From: Planctomycetota bacterium
GTDB taxonomy: Bacteria > Planctomycetota > Phycisphaerae > UBA1845 > PWPN01
Assembly: GCA_016209665.1 (NCBI GenBank)
Contig: JACQVT010000223.1
Location: 1 to 5,203, forward strand
Reading direction: 5' to 3'
Length of the DNA: 5,203 nucleotides
The notes beneath the pieces were generated by a model. The model had not been told where the DNA came from. It was given only the letters and a program-made list of their open reading frames with translations, and made no database searches. A program made the position numbers and the translations under genes. Below, piece by piece: positions 1 to 4,969 of the stretch; the stretch's first letter is position 1; each line of letters begins with the position of its first letter.

Positions 1-951
1 GAGGCCTGCGAGTACGACCGTTCGTTTCATAACCTGCGGCCGCGGATCGCCGCTGTTTTAAACGTCGAGGAAGACCACCTCGATTATTACCGCGACCTCG
101 AGGAGATCATCGGGTCGTTCCGCGGGTTCGCCCAACGGGTGCCCGCGGACGGGCTGCTCGTGGTCAATGCCGAGGACCGAAACGCCGTCCGGGCCGTGAG
201 CGGGCTGAGCGTGAACGTTCAGACCTTCGGTTTCGGCGGCACGGCGGATTGGCAGGCCAAGGTGCTGAGCGTTGTTCGCGGCCGGTTCCGCTTCGACGTG
301 TACTTCCACGGCGAGAAGATGGCCGAGGTCATGATGGCCATCCCCGGACGACACCACGTGAGCAACGCCCTGGCCGCCTTGGCCATCTGCCATCGTTGCG
401 GCGTCGACGCACAGGTGGCCGCCGGGGCGATCGGCCGGTTTCGCGGCGCCGATCGGCGGCTGACGTTGCGGGGCGAAGTGGCCGGCGTGTCGGTGGTGGA
501 CGATTACGCTCACCACCCGACGGAAATCCAGGTGACGCTCAAGGCGGCCCGCGAGTTCTATGCCCCCCGCCGGATGTACGTCGTGTTCCAGCCGCATCAG
601 CACTCGCGGACGCGGTTCCTGCTCAGCGATTTCGCCCGCAGTTTCTCGGCCGCCGACGTGGTGGTGGTGCCGGACATCTATTTCGTGCGGGACAGCGAGT
701 CCGAACGCGACCTGATCGCGGCCACCGACCTGGTCAACCAGATTCATTCGCGCGGCGGTGAGGCCCGTTACGAGCCGGACTTCGATCGCATCGTGGCCAT
801 GCTCTGCCGCGAAGTGCAGGCGAACGATCTCGTCGTTACCATGGGCGCCGGCAACGTGTGGCAGATCGCCGACAACCTGTTGGCGTGCCTGGAGCGGACA
901 CGAATCAGCGAGCCGCGGGCTTCAGCCCGCGCGGTGACTCAAAAGGAGTGA
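1..951 (+). CDS. murC: UDP-N-acetylmuramate--L-alanine ligase MurC, 5'-truncated by the window edge
   Basis: This is the cytoplasmic ATP-dependent ligase that joins L-Ala to UDP-MurNAc, the first amino acid step of peptidoglycan precursor synthesis. The frame is open from base 1, and 316 residues are visible. By comparison with E. coli MurC, about 170 N-terminal residues, including the P-loop, lie outside the window. Numbering from the window start, the middle domain shows NVEEDHLDYY (residues 21-30) and GRHHVSNALAA (116-126). The C-terminal ligase domain shows DDYAHHPTEI (167-176), QPHQHSRTR (197-205) and GAGN (282-285). All of these are MurC hallmarks. The GTG at 139 is an internal Val codon, not a start. 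The usual family end comes soon after GAGNVWQIADNLL. The last dozen or so residues (from about Glu304) are encoded by a palindromic repeat and flanking sequence, so they are probably a late addition. The stop overlaps a GTG in the murB frame (GTGA, 948-951), and murB follows closely. Identification is firm. Confidence 0.96.
   Translation, partial: EACEYDRSFHNLRPRIAAVLNVEEDHLDYYRDLEEIIGSFRGFAQRVPADGLLVVNAEDRNAVRAVSGLSVNVQTFGFGGTADWQAKVLSVVRGRFRFDVYFHGEKMAEVMMAIPGRHHVSNALAALAICHRCGVDAQVAAGAIGRFRGADRRLTLRGEVAGVSVVDDYAHHPTEIQVTLKAAREFYAPRRMYVVFQPHQHSRTRFLLSDFARSFSAADVVVVPDIYFVRDSESERDLIAATDLVNQIHSRGGEARYEPDFDRIVAMLCREVQANDLVVTMGAGNVWQIADNLLACLERTRISEPRASARAVTQKE
914..931. repeat. GC-rich palindrome inside the 3' end of murC
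   Basis: Bases 914-921 (CGCGGGCT) pair perfectly with 924-931 (AGCCCGCG) around TC: 8 base pairs, with an extra C-G pair possible if C932 bulges. The element lies in the coding frame and supplies the PRASAR part of the MurC tail. It looks like a REP-type dispersed repeat; the core GCGGGCTTCAGCCCGC is one I associate with planctomycete and related genomes, but I could not check copy number. It could act as an mRNA-stabilising or attenuating stem at the murC-murB junction. Confidence 0.6.
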
Positions 952-955
952 TCGC

Positions 956-970
956 CGCCGCTTACCGGCG
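956..970 (+). other. Small hairpin between murC stop and murB start
   Basis: CGCCG (956-960) pairs with CGGCG (966-970) around a CTTAC loop. It lies between the unused purine-rich AAAAGGAG at 941-948 and the preferred murB ATG at 987. With only 5 base pairs it could arise by chance in such GC-rich sequence. If real, it would sit in the murB leader and could bring the upstream AGGAG closer to the start. Confidence 0.25.
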
Positions 971-986
971 CGTGGATCGCAACGAT

Positions 987-1988
987 ATGGCCCAGTTGAC
1001 GGTTGACGAGTTGCTCATCGATCCGCCGGCCGTGGGCACGGTCGAGCGCAACCATCCGCTCGCGCCGCTGACCAAGTATCGGCTGGGCGGAGCGGCGGAG
1101 TGGTTCGTCAGGCCGCGGGATTCGGGGCAACTCCGCGAGGCGATGATCCGGTCGCGCGAGGCGAGCTTGCCGTTCCGTGTGCTGGGTGGCGGGGCCAACC
1201 TGCTCGTCGTCGACGATGGGGTGGACGGCGTGGTGGTCCGTCTGGACGCTCCGGCCTTCACCGGCGTTGAGTGGATTCCCGATTCGCCGGGCCGCGGCGG
1301 TGCGGGCAGGGACGAGGCGGTGCTCGTTCGGGTGGGCGCGGGCGTCGACATGGCCAAGCTGACGCTGGATTCCGTCCGCCGCGGCCTGACCGGCCTGGAG
1401 TGCATGGCCGGCATCCCCGGCTCGGTCGGCGGCATCATCCGGATGAATGCCGGTGGGCGATGGGGTGAGATCAGCACCGTCGTGCAGGACGTGTCGGTGC
1501 TCGAACCGGACGGCGGCTTACGCACGCTCGCCCGCGACGAGGTCGGGTTCAGCTACCGCCGGACCAGCTTGGGCGGAGCAGTGGCGTGCGGGGCGACGTT
1601 GCGGCTGACGCCGGGCGATCCGGACAAGGTGATGGAGCGTTATCGGGAAATCTGGGCCGCCAAACAGGCCGCCCAGCCGTTGGCCGCCCACAGCGCCGGC
1701 TGCGTGTTCAAGAATCCGCCCGGGGACCGCGCGGGCCGCCTGATCGAGGCGGCGGGCCTCAAGGACCGCGCCATCGGCACCGCCCGCGTTTCCCCCGACC
1801 ACGCCAACTTCATCGTGGCCGGCGATGGCGGCCGGGCTCGCGACGTGCTCGACCTGATCAGCCTGGTCCGCCGCACGGTGGCGGATCGCTTTTCCGTCGA
1901 GCTGGAGCTGGAGATCGAGGTCTGGCGGCGGCAGGGAGAGGCGTGCAGTTCGCCAGGGCGAGTCCCCTGCGGAAACTTGCACGCCTGA
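987..1988 (+). CDS. murB: UDP-N-acetylenolpyruvoylglucosamine reductase MurB (type II-like)
   Basis: This FAD-dependent cytoplasmic enzyme reduces UDP-GlcNAc-enolpyruvate to UDP-MurNAc with NADPH. There are 333 residues from ATG 987. The FAD-binding part shows KYRLGG (30-35), LGGGANLLV (66-74), GLTGLECMAGIPGSVGG (133-149) and MNAGG (153-157). The substrate domain shows FSYRRTSL (188-195, with the expected Arg), SAGCVFKNP (236-244), AGRLIEAAGLK (249-259) and SPDHANFIV (269-277). It ends with LELEIEV, carrying the expected Glu. The usual catalytic Ser of GSxFKNP is Cys239 here. Residues 97-111 form a Gly/Arg/Asp-rich insertion before VLVRVGAG. The last 15 residues (319-333) are wholly encoded by a hairpin element. 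The start is uncertain: GTG 948 and GTG 972 are in frame, and none of the candidates has a well-spaced Shine-Dalgarno. ATG 987 fits where family similarity begins. The gene lies 35 bases after murC, probably in the same transcript. Confidence 0.95.
   Translation: MAQLTVDELLIDPPAVGTVERNHPLAPLTKYRLGGAAEWFVRPRDSGQLREAMIRSREASLPFRVLGGGANLLVVDDGVDGVVVRLDAPAFTGVEWIPDSPGRGGAGRDEAVLVRVGAGVDMAKLTLDSVRRGLTGLECMAGIPGSVGGIIRMNAGGRWGEISTVVQDVSVLEPDGGLRTLARDEVGFSYRRTSLGGAVACGATLRLTPGDPDKVMERYREIWAAKQAAQPLAAHSAGCVFKNPPGDRAGRLIEAAGLKDRAIGTARVSPDHANFIVAGDGGRARDVLDLISLVRRTVADRFSVELELEIEVWRRQGEACSSPGRVPCGNLHA
1941..1984. repeat. Imperfect 44-base hairpin element inside the 3' end of murB
   Basis: The outer arms GCGTGCA (1941-1947) and TGCACGC (1978-1984) are perfectly complementary. 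Further pairing is GTT 1948-1950 with AAC 1974-1976, CGC 1951-1953 with GCG 1969-1971, and AGGG 1955-1958 with CCCT 1965-1968, leaving a six-base loop and small bulges. That gives 17 paired positions. The element ends just before the murB stop and encodes MurB residues 319-333, right where the protein would be expected to end. Its sequence differs from the palindromes at 914-931 and 2002-2021, so it would be a separate repeat family. It resembles a mobile REP/MITE-like unit, but this is inferred from structure only. Confidence 0.6.
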
Positions 1989-2001
1989 AGGCAAAGTAAA
2001 T

Positions 2002-2035
2002 GGCGGGCAAGGATGCCCGCCCCCCAGGGCCTGGG
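2002..2035. repeat. Double palindrome in the murB-ddl intergenic gap
   Basis: GGCGGGCA (2002-2009) pairs perfectly with TGCCCGCC (2014-2021) around an AGGA loop, making an 8 base pair stem. Directly after it, CCCAGG (2023-2028) and CCTGGG (2030-2035) form a second palindrome around G2029. Together they fill about half of the 72-base gap between murB and ddl. No T-run follows either stem, so a Rho-independent terminator is unlikely. A REP-like dispersed repeat, possibly stabilising or processing the operon mRNA, is the better reading. Confidence 0.55.
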
Positions 2036-2050
2036 TACGCCTGCTGAGAC

Positions 2051-2054
2051 GGAG
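2051..2054 (+). promoter_or_regulatory. Ribosome binding site of ddl
   Basis: GGAG with a six-base spacer to ATG 2061. It decides the ddl start against the in-frame ATG at 2013, which lies inside the palindrome and has no such site. Confidence 0.7.
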
Positions 2055-2060
2055 TGTTTC

Positions 2061-3026
2061 ATGACGCGGCTAGTGAATCAGCCTCTTTCATCGATACCAG
2101 CGGAACTGGCCACCGAACGCAGCTTGGCGATCACCGTGCTGTCGGGCGGGCCGAGCAGTGAGCGCGAGGTCAGCCTCAAGAGCGGGGCGGCCGTCGCCAG
2201 GGCCCTGGAATCGCTCGGGCACTCGGTGACCGTCGCGGACATCTCGCCCGAGAACCTCAAGCCGCTGGACCTGGCGGCGGACCTGGTCTTCATTGCCCTG
2301 CACGGAGCGTTCGGCGAGGACGGACGCGTCCAGCGGATCCTCGATGAGCGTGGAATCCGGTATATCGGTTCCGGCGCGGCGGCCTCGGCGATGGCGATGG
2401 ACAAGGTCGCGACCAAGTGTCGGTTCGTCGAGGCCGAGGTTCCCACGCCGCGGTTCGACGTGGTCACCGCCGACCGCGTGGGCCGCGTGGTCGAGGTCTG
2501 GCCGCTGCCCAGCGTGATCAAGCCCATCGCCGAGGGCAGCAGCATCGACATTCAGATCGTCCGGGACGCCGAGACGATGCGGATCGCCCTCCAGCGGATG
2601 ACGCGGCAGTATGGCCGATGCCTGGTCGAGAAGTACGTCGATGGGCCCGAGCTGACCGTGGGCATCCTGGGCGAGAAGGCCCTGCCGCCGATCGAAATCC
2701 GCACGCGGCGGGAGTTTTACAACTACGAGGCGAAGTACATCGACAACGATACCGAGTATCGGTTCGACATCGATCTGCCGGCCTCGATCATCGCCGAGGT
2801 GCGGGCCCTGAGCCTCCGAGCCCACCAGGCGCTTGGCTGTCGCCATTTCTCGCGGGTCGACTGGATCGTGGACCGCCGGACGCATCAGCCGTATGCCCTG
2901 GAGGTCAACACGATCCCGGGCTTCACCGATCATTCGCTGCTGCCCAAGGCGGCCGCCCGGGGGGGGCTGGGCTTCCCGGAGTTGTGTCAGAAGATCGTCG
3001 AGCTGGCGTGTGAAGGCGAGGAATAG
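2061..3026 (+). CDS. ddl: D-alanine--D-alanine ligase
   Basis: This ATP-grasp enzyme condenses two D-Ala molecules to D-Ala-D-Ala, which MurF then adds to the stem peptide in the cytoplasm. The start at ATG 2061 is backed by GGAG at 2051-2054 and gives 321 residues, near the family norm, with about 20 extra residues ahead of the first strand. Motifs in order: GGPSSEREVSL (29-39, with the conserved Glu), LHGAFGEDG (80-88), MDK (113-115), VIKPIAEGSSI (152-162), EKYVDGPELTVG (190-201), YNYEAKY (220-226), SRVDW (264-268), LEVNTIPGFTDHSLLPKAA (280-298). The Arg265/Asp267, Glu281 and Asn283 set needed for ATP, Mg and transition-state binding is complete. EAKY is the form seen in D-Ala-D-Ala enzymes rather than in D-Ala-D-Lac ligases of vancomycin resistance. 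An eight-G run at 2959-2966 lies near the 3' end. The ftsQ-like gene starts 16 bases after the stop. Confidence 0.97.
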   Translation: MTRLVNQPLSSIPAELATERSLAITVLSGGPSSEREVSLKSGAAVARALESLGHSVTVADISPENLKPLDLAADLVFIALHGAFGEDGRVQRILDERGIRYIGSGAAASAMAMDKVATKCRFVEAEVPTPRFDVVTADRVGRVVEVWPLPSVIKPIAEGSSIDIQIVRDAETMRIALQRMTRQYGRCLVEKYVDGPELTVGILGEKALPPIEIRTRREFYNYEAKYIDNDTEYRFDIDLPASIIAEVRALSLRAHQALGCRHFSRVDWIVDRRTHQPYALEVNTIPGFTDHSLLPKAAARGGLGFPELCQKIVELACEGEE

Positions 3027-3030
3027 CGTT

Positions 3031-3034
3031 GGAG
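3031..3034 (+). promoter_or_regulatory. Ribosome binding site of the ftsQ-like gene
   Basis: GGAG lies just after the ddl stop with an eight-base spacer to GTG 3043. It supports this GTG over in-frame codons farther upstream that would overlap ddl, and such close spacing suggests translational coupling. Confidence 0.6.
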
Positions 3035-3042
3035 CGGATCGG

Positions 3043-3900
3043 GTGAATCGCAAGGTCAGGAAACGTCAGTTGCAGGTCCGTGAGCCCGCCGCGCCGCGGT
3101 GGGCGGGGCTGGGGCCGCTGGCGCCGGCCGCGGCCGTGCTGGGGGTCATCCTGGTGACGGTCTGCGGCATGGAAATCCTGCGTCACCGCGTCATGTCAGT
3201 GCCCGAGTACAACCCGGCCTTGAGCGTCAAGCTGGAATACCCGCCCGGCTCGGAGTGGGTCGAGCAGGAGGGTTGGCTCCCGCGGATCGGTTCGTGTGTC
3301 AGGCTCCCGCCCGAGCAGCGGCTGATGGATGAGAATCTGCTGAGCGGCGTGGCCGAGCAGATGCTCGCCAGCGGGTGGGTCCGCGGCGTGTCCCGGATCA
3401 CGCGGGGCATGGACGGCGTGATTCGCGTTTGCTGTGATTATCGCCGGCCCATCGCGATGCTGCTCACCAATCACGGCAAGTACATTCCGATCGACCAGGA
3501 CGGCGTCCGCCTGCCCGAGGAGTACGACCAGGTCGACTCCGACTCGGGCTGGATGCGGATCCTGGGCGTCCAGGCCGATCCGCCCCAGATCGGACACGCC
3601 TATGGCGAAGGCGGGCGCGACGATGCCGACGCGGTCGCGGCAGTTCGCTTGGCGGCCTTGCTCTTCGCCCAGGAGGAGATTGTCAACCGCATCAGCGGCA
3701 TCGACGTCACGAATTTCAACGGCCGCGAAGATAAGTATAAGACCCACATCCTGTTATGGACCCGCGACCATCGGCCGATCAAATGGGGGTCCGCCATCGG
3801 AAGTGAAGTCGAGGAACCCGAGGTGGCCGACAAGCTGCGAAACCTTGTACTGTGGCTGAAACGCAGCTCCCCCCAGGCCTACGCCGACCTGAGCGTTTAA
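3043..3900 (+). CDS. ftsQ: Divergent FtsQ/DivIB-like cell division protein
   Basis: FtsQ is a bitopic membrane protein that holds the divisome together from its extracytoplasmic side. The 285-residue product has the expected layout. A basic cytoplasmic tail (NRKVRKRQ, residues 2-9) is followed by one hydrophobic segment at about 23-46. A POTRA-like region follows at about 60-140, with LMDENLLSGVAEQMLASGWV (94-113) as its helical part, then RITRGMDGVIRVCCDYRRPIAML. Next comes YIPIDQDGVRLP (147-158), matching the FtsQ pattern of a loaded Gly turn after the 'R-P-hydrophobic' strand. The C-terminal domain ends with IKWGSAIG (about 246-253) and a helix DKLRNLVLWL, like the end of FtsQ beta domains. 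No one motif is decisive; the call rests on this architecture plus the position after murC-murB-ddl, the classic ftsQ place. The POTRA-like part is longer than usual between the first strand and the helix (65-94). No ftsA or ftsZ follows. An unrelated bitopic protein remains possible. Confidence 0.65.
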   Translation: MNRKVRKRQLQVREPAAPRWAGLGPLAPAAAVLGVILVTVCGMEILRHRVMSVPEYNPALSVKLEYPPGSEWVEQEGWLPRIGSCVRLPPEQRLMDENLLSGVAEQMLASGWVRGVSRITRGMDGVIRVCCDYRRPIAMLLTNHGKYIPIDQDGVRLPEEYDQVDSDSGWMRILGVQADPPQIGHAYGEGGRDDADAVAAVRLAALLFAQEEIVNRISGIDVTNFNGREDKYKTHILLWTRDHRPIKWGSAIGSEVEEPEVADKLRNLVLWLKRSSPQAYADLSV

Positions 3901-3906
3901 TGGAAC

Positions 3907-3924
3907 GGCGTGCTTGCACCCGCC
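3907..3924 (+). terminator. Weak hairpin after the ftsQ-like gene, possible end of the dcw transcript
   Basis: GGCGTGC (3907-3913) pairs with GCA/CGCC (3916-3918, 3921-3924) around TT, with CC bulged. It starts seven bases after the ftsQ-like stop and is bracketed by a direct GAACGG repeat (3903-3908, 3925-3930). No T-run follows directly; TTCTTT comes only at about 3942-3947. It is placed right for a terminator but is poor as an intrinsic one. Confidence 0.2.
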
Positions 3925-3974
3925 GAACGGTAGAGCCTACAGTTCTTTAGCAATCGAGCCGAAGACGACCGGTA

Positions 3975-4014
3975 TTGGTCGGGCACTTGCTTTGGATGGT
4001 AAACTAGGTAATCT
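3975..4014 (+). promoter_or_regulatory. Candidate promoter region ahead of the membrane protein gene
   Basis: This part of the 149-base gap is clearly more AT-rich than its surroundings. Possible sigma70-like pairs are TTGCTT (3987-3992) with TAATCT (4009-4014) at 16 bases, or TTGGTC (3975-3980) with TAAACT (4000-4005) at 19 bases. Both are poor matches. The change in base composition, more than the boxes, suggests that a new transcript starts here. Confidence 0.22.
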
Positions 4015-4037
4015 GGCAGTTCCGCCAAGACGATGGC

Positions 4038-4043
4038 GAGAGG
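4038..4043 (+). promoter_or_regulatory. Ribosome binding site of the seven-helix membrane protein gene
   Basis: GAGAGG with a six-base spacer to ATG 4050, supporting that start. Confidence 0.55.
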
Positions 4044-4049
4044 TGCTGG

Positions 4050-4859
4050 ATGGTCGAGTTGAAGACCACGGTCGAGCTGGTCAACTGGGCTCGGCAAGTT
4101 ATTGGAGATTGCGTCCAGCTCCCCGATAGCCCGTGGCTGGACCCGCTGTGGATCGCCTCAGCCGCGGTAGGCGTGGGACTTGTCCTGGCCCTGTGGGGTG
4201 GGCGGGTTCTGCGGCCCGCGGTGGTGGTGGGCTTCATGGTCGCCGGGGCGGCCGCCGGCAAGCGGGTGGCCGGATCGCTTCAGGTGGATTTGCTGCTCGG
4301 GCTGGTGATCGGGGCTGGCGTGGCCGGCCTGATCGGGTACTTGTTCTATCGCTGGTGGCTGGGGCTGACGATCGGGACGGTGGTGGCCCTGCTCGCGGCC
4401 GCCACGTTCAGTGCCCCGCGGATTCTCGACGAGCGACAGGCGTTCGAGGATTATCGGCTGGGGGTGGGCACCGGACGCTACGACACGTCGCGGGTGCCGC
4501 TGTATTCGATGACCGATATGCGTGACTACTTCTGGCAGCAGCGACGGGACCTCGTGTACCGGACGCTGGGTCCGCCGGTGCTGACCGGCCTGTTGGGTCT
4601 CGTGGTCGCGATCCTGGTGCCGCGGCTGGCCTCAATGGTCGGGACTTCGATCCTGGGGGTTCTGGCGCTGGCGGGCGGCGCCGGGGCGCTGATTGCGAGT
4701 CGCTGGCCTGACGGCTGGAGCCACATCCAGGCCCACCCGGCCTGGGCGACGGCGGTCGTCGGGGTGTTCTTGCTGTTCTCGTTGCTGTACCAGGCGACGC
4801 ATCCCGGTCGGCCGGCGGTGCGGGCACCCGTGATGCCGACGCCTGCGTCCGCGACCTGA
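4050..4859 (+). CDS. Polytopic membrane protein of unknown function with repeated helix hairpins
   Basis: I do not recognise a specific function. The 269-residue product has about seven hydrophobic segments, at roughly 33-51, 54-71, 80-100, 102-120, 172-190, 195-216 and 231-248. Three hairpin units can be lined up on a Gly-Leu followed by Arg in the turn: GL 43-44 with R52, GL 93-94 with R101, and GL 183-184 with R192. Each continues into a second Gly/Ala-rich helix. Between helices 4 and 5 lies a polar stretch of about 50 residues (122-171) rich in Arg, Asp and Tyr (for example DYRLGVGTGRYDTSR). The C-terminal tail is Pro/Ala/Thr-rich and has no clear domain. The general look, a short Gly-rich helix, a basic turn and a second Gly-rich helix, recalls DUF4203/TMEM198-type proteins, but this is only a resemblance. 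The incomplete gene downstream carries the same unit. The gap upstream and a fresh ribosome binding site suggest it is not part of the dcw transcript. Confidence 0.8.
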   Translation: MVELKTTVELVNWARQVIGDCVQLPDSPWLDPLWIASAAVGVGLVLALWGGRVLRPAVVVGFMVAGAAAGKRVAGSLQVDLLLGLVIGAGVAGLIGYLFYRWWLGLTIGTVVALLAAATFSAPRILDERQAFEDYRLGVGTGRYDTSRVPLYSMTDMRDYFWQQRRDLVYRTLGPPVLTGLLGLVVAILVPRLASMVGTSILGVLALAGGAGALIASRWPDGWSHIQAHPAWATAVVGVFLLFSLLYQATHPGRPAVRAPVMPTPASAT

Positions 4860-4954
4860 CGCGCGGGTCGCGGCGAACGGGGTATTTGACCTTGGTGCGG
4901 TCGATGAGCGTTCGTACCGCCCCGCAAGTAGACGCAACGCTTGCATGGGCTGCG

Positions 4955-4960
4955 AAGGGG
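4955..4960 (+). promoter_or_regulatory. Ribosome binding site favouring GTG 4970
   Basis: AAGGGG, part of GAAGGGGG at 4954-4961, lies nine bases before GTG 4970. The alternative ATG 4904 has only a weak GGTG upstream. The site therefore favours the shorter reading of the last gene. Confidence 0.45.
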
Positions 4961-4969
4961 GTTTGCGCC

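Noticed and set aside
58..747. Open frame on the - strand opposite murC
   Set aside because: The + strand carries clear MurC motifs throughout; the antisense product has no coherent features.
858..986. murB start at ATG 858, deep inside murC
   Set aside because: It would overlap murC by 94 bases, and the added residues (MADRRQPVGVPG...) are the off-frame reading of conserved MurC sequence, with no MurB similarity.
2002..2035. Rho-independent terminator between murB and ddl
   Set aside because: The stems are strong but are followed by mixed sequence with no T-run, and the functional grouping of the genes argues for read-through.
2013..2060. In-frame ATG at 2013 as the ddl start, adding 16 residues
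   Set aside because: The ATG lies inside the palindrome 2002-2021 and has no ribosome binding site; ATG 2061 has GGAG at the right distance.
2833..3042. Upstream extension of the ftsQ-like frame into ddl
   Set aside because: The frame is open there only as an off-frame reading of ddl; GTG 3043 has a good ribosome binding site and gives the expected short basic N-terminus.
2088..3053. Long open frame on the - strand opposite ddl
   Set aside because: It is an antisense shadow of a GC-rich gene; its product is His/Arg/Asp-rich with no recognisable domain, while the + strand encodes a complete Ddl.
4904..4969. ATG 4904 as the start of the last gene
   Set aside because: The frame is open, but the ribosome binding site is weak and third codon positions are less G/C-biased than after GTG 4970. 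It is not fully excluded.
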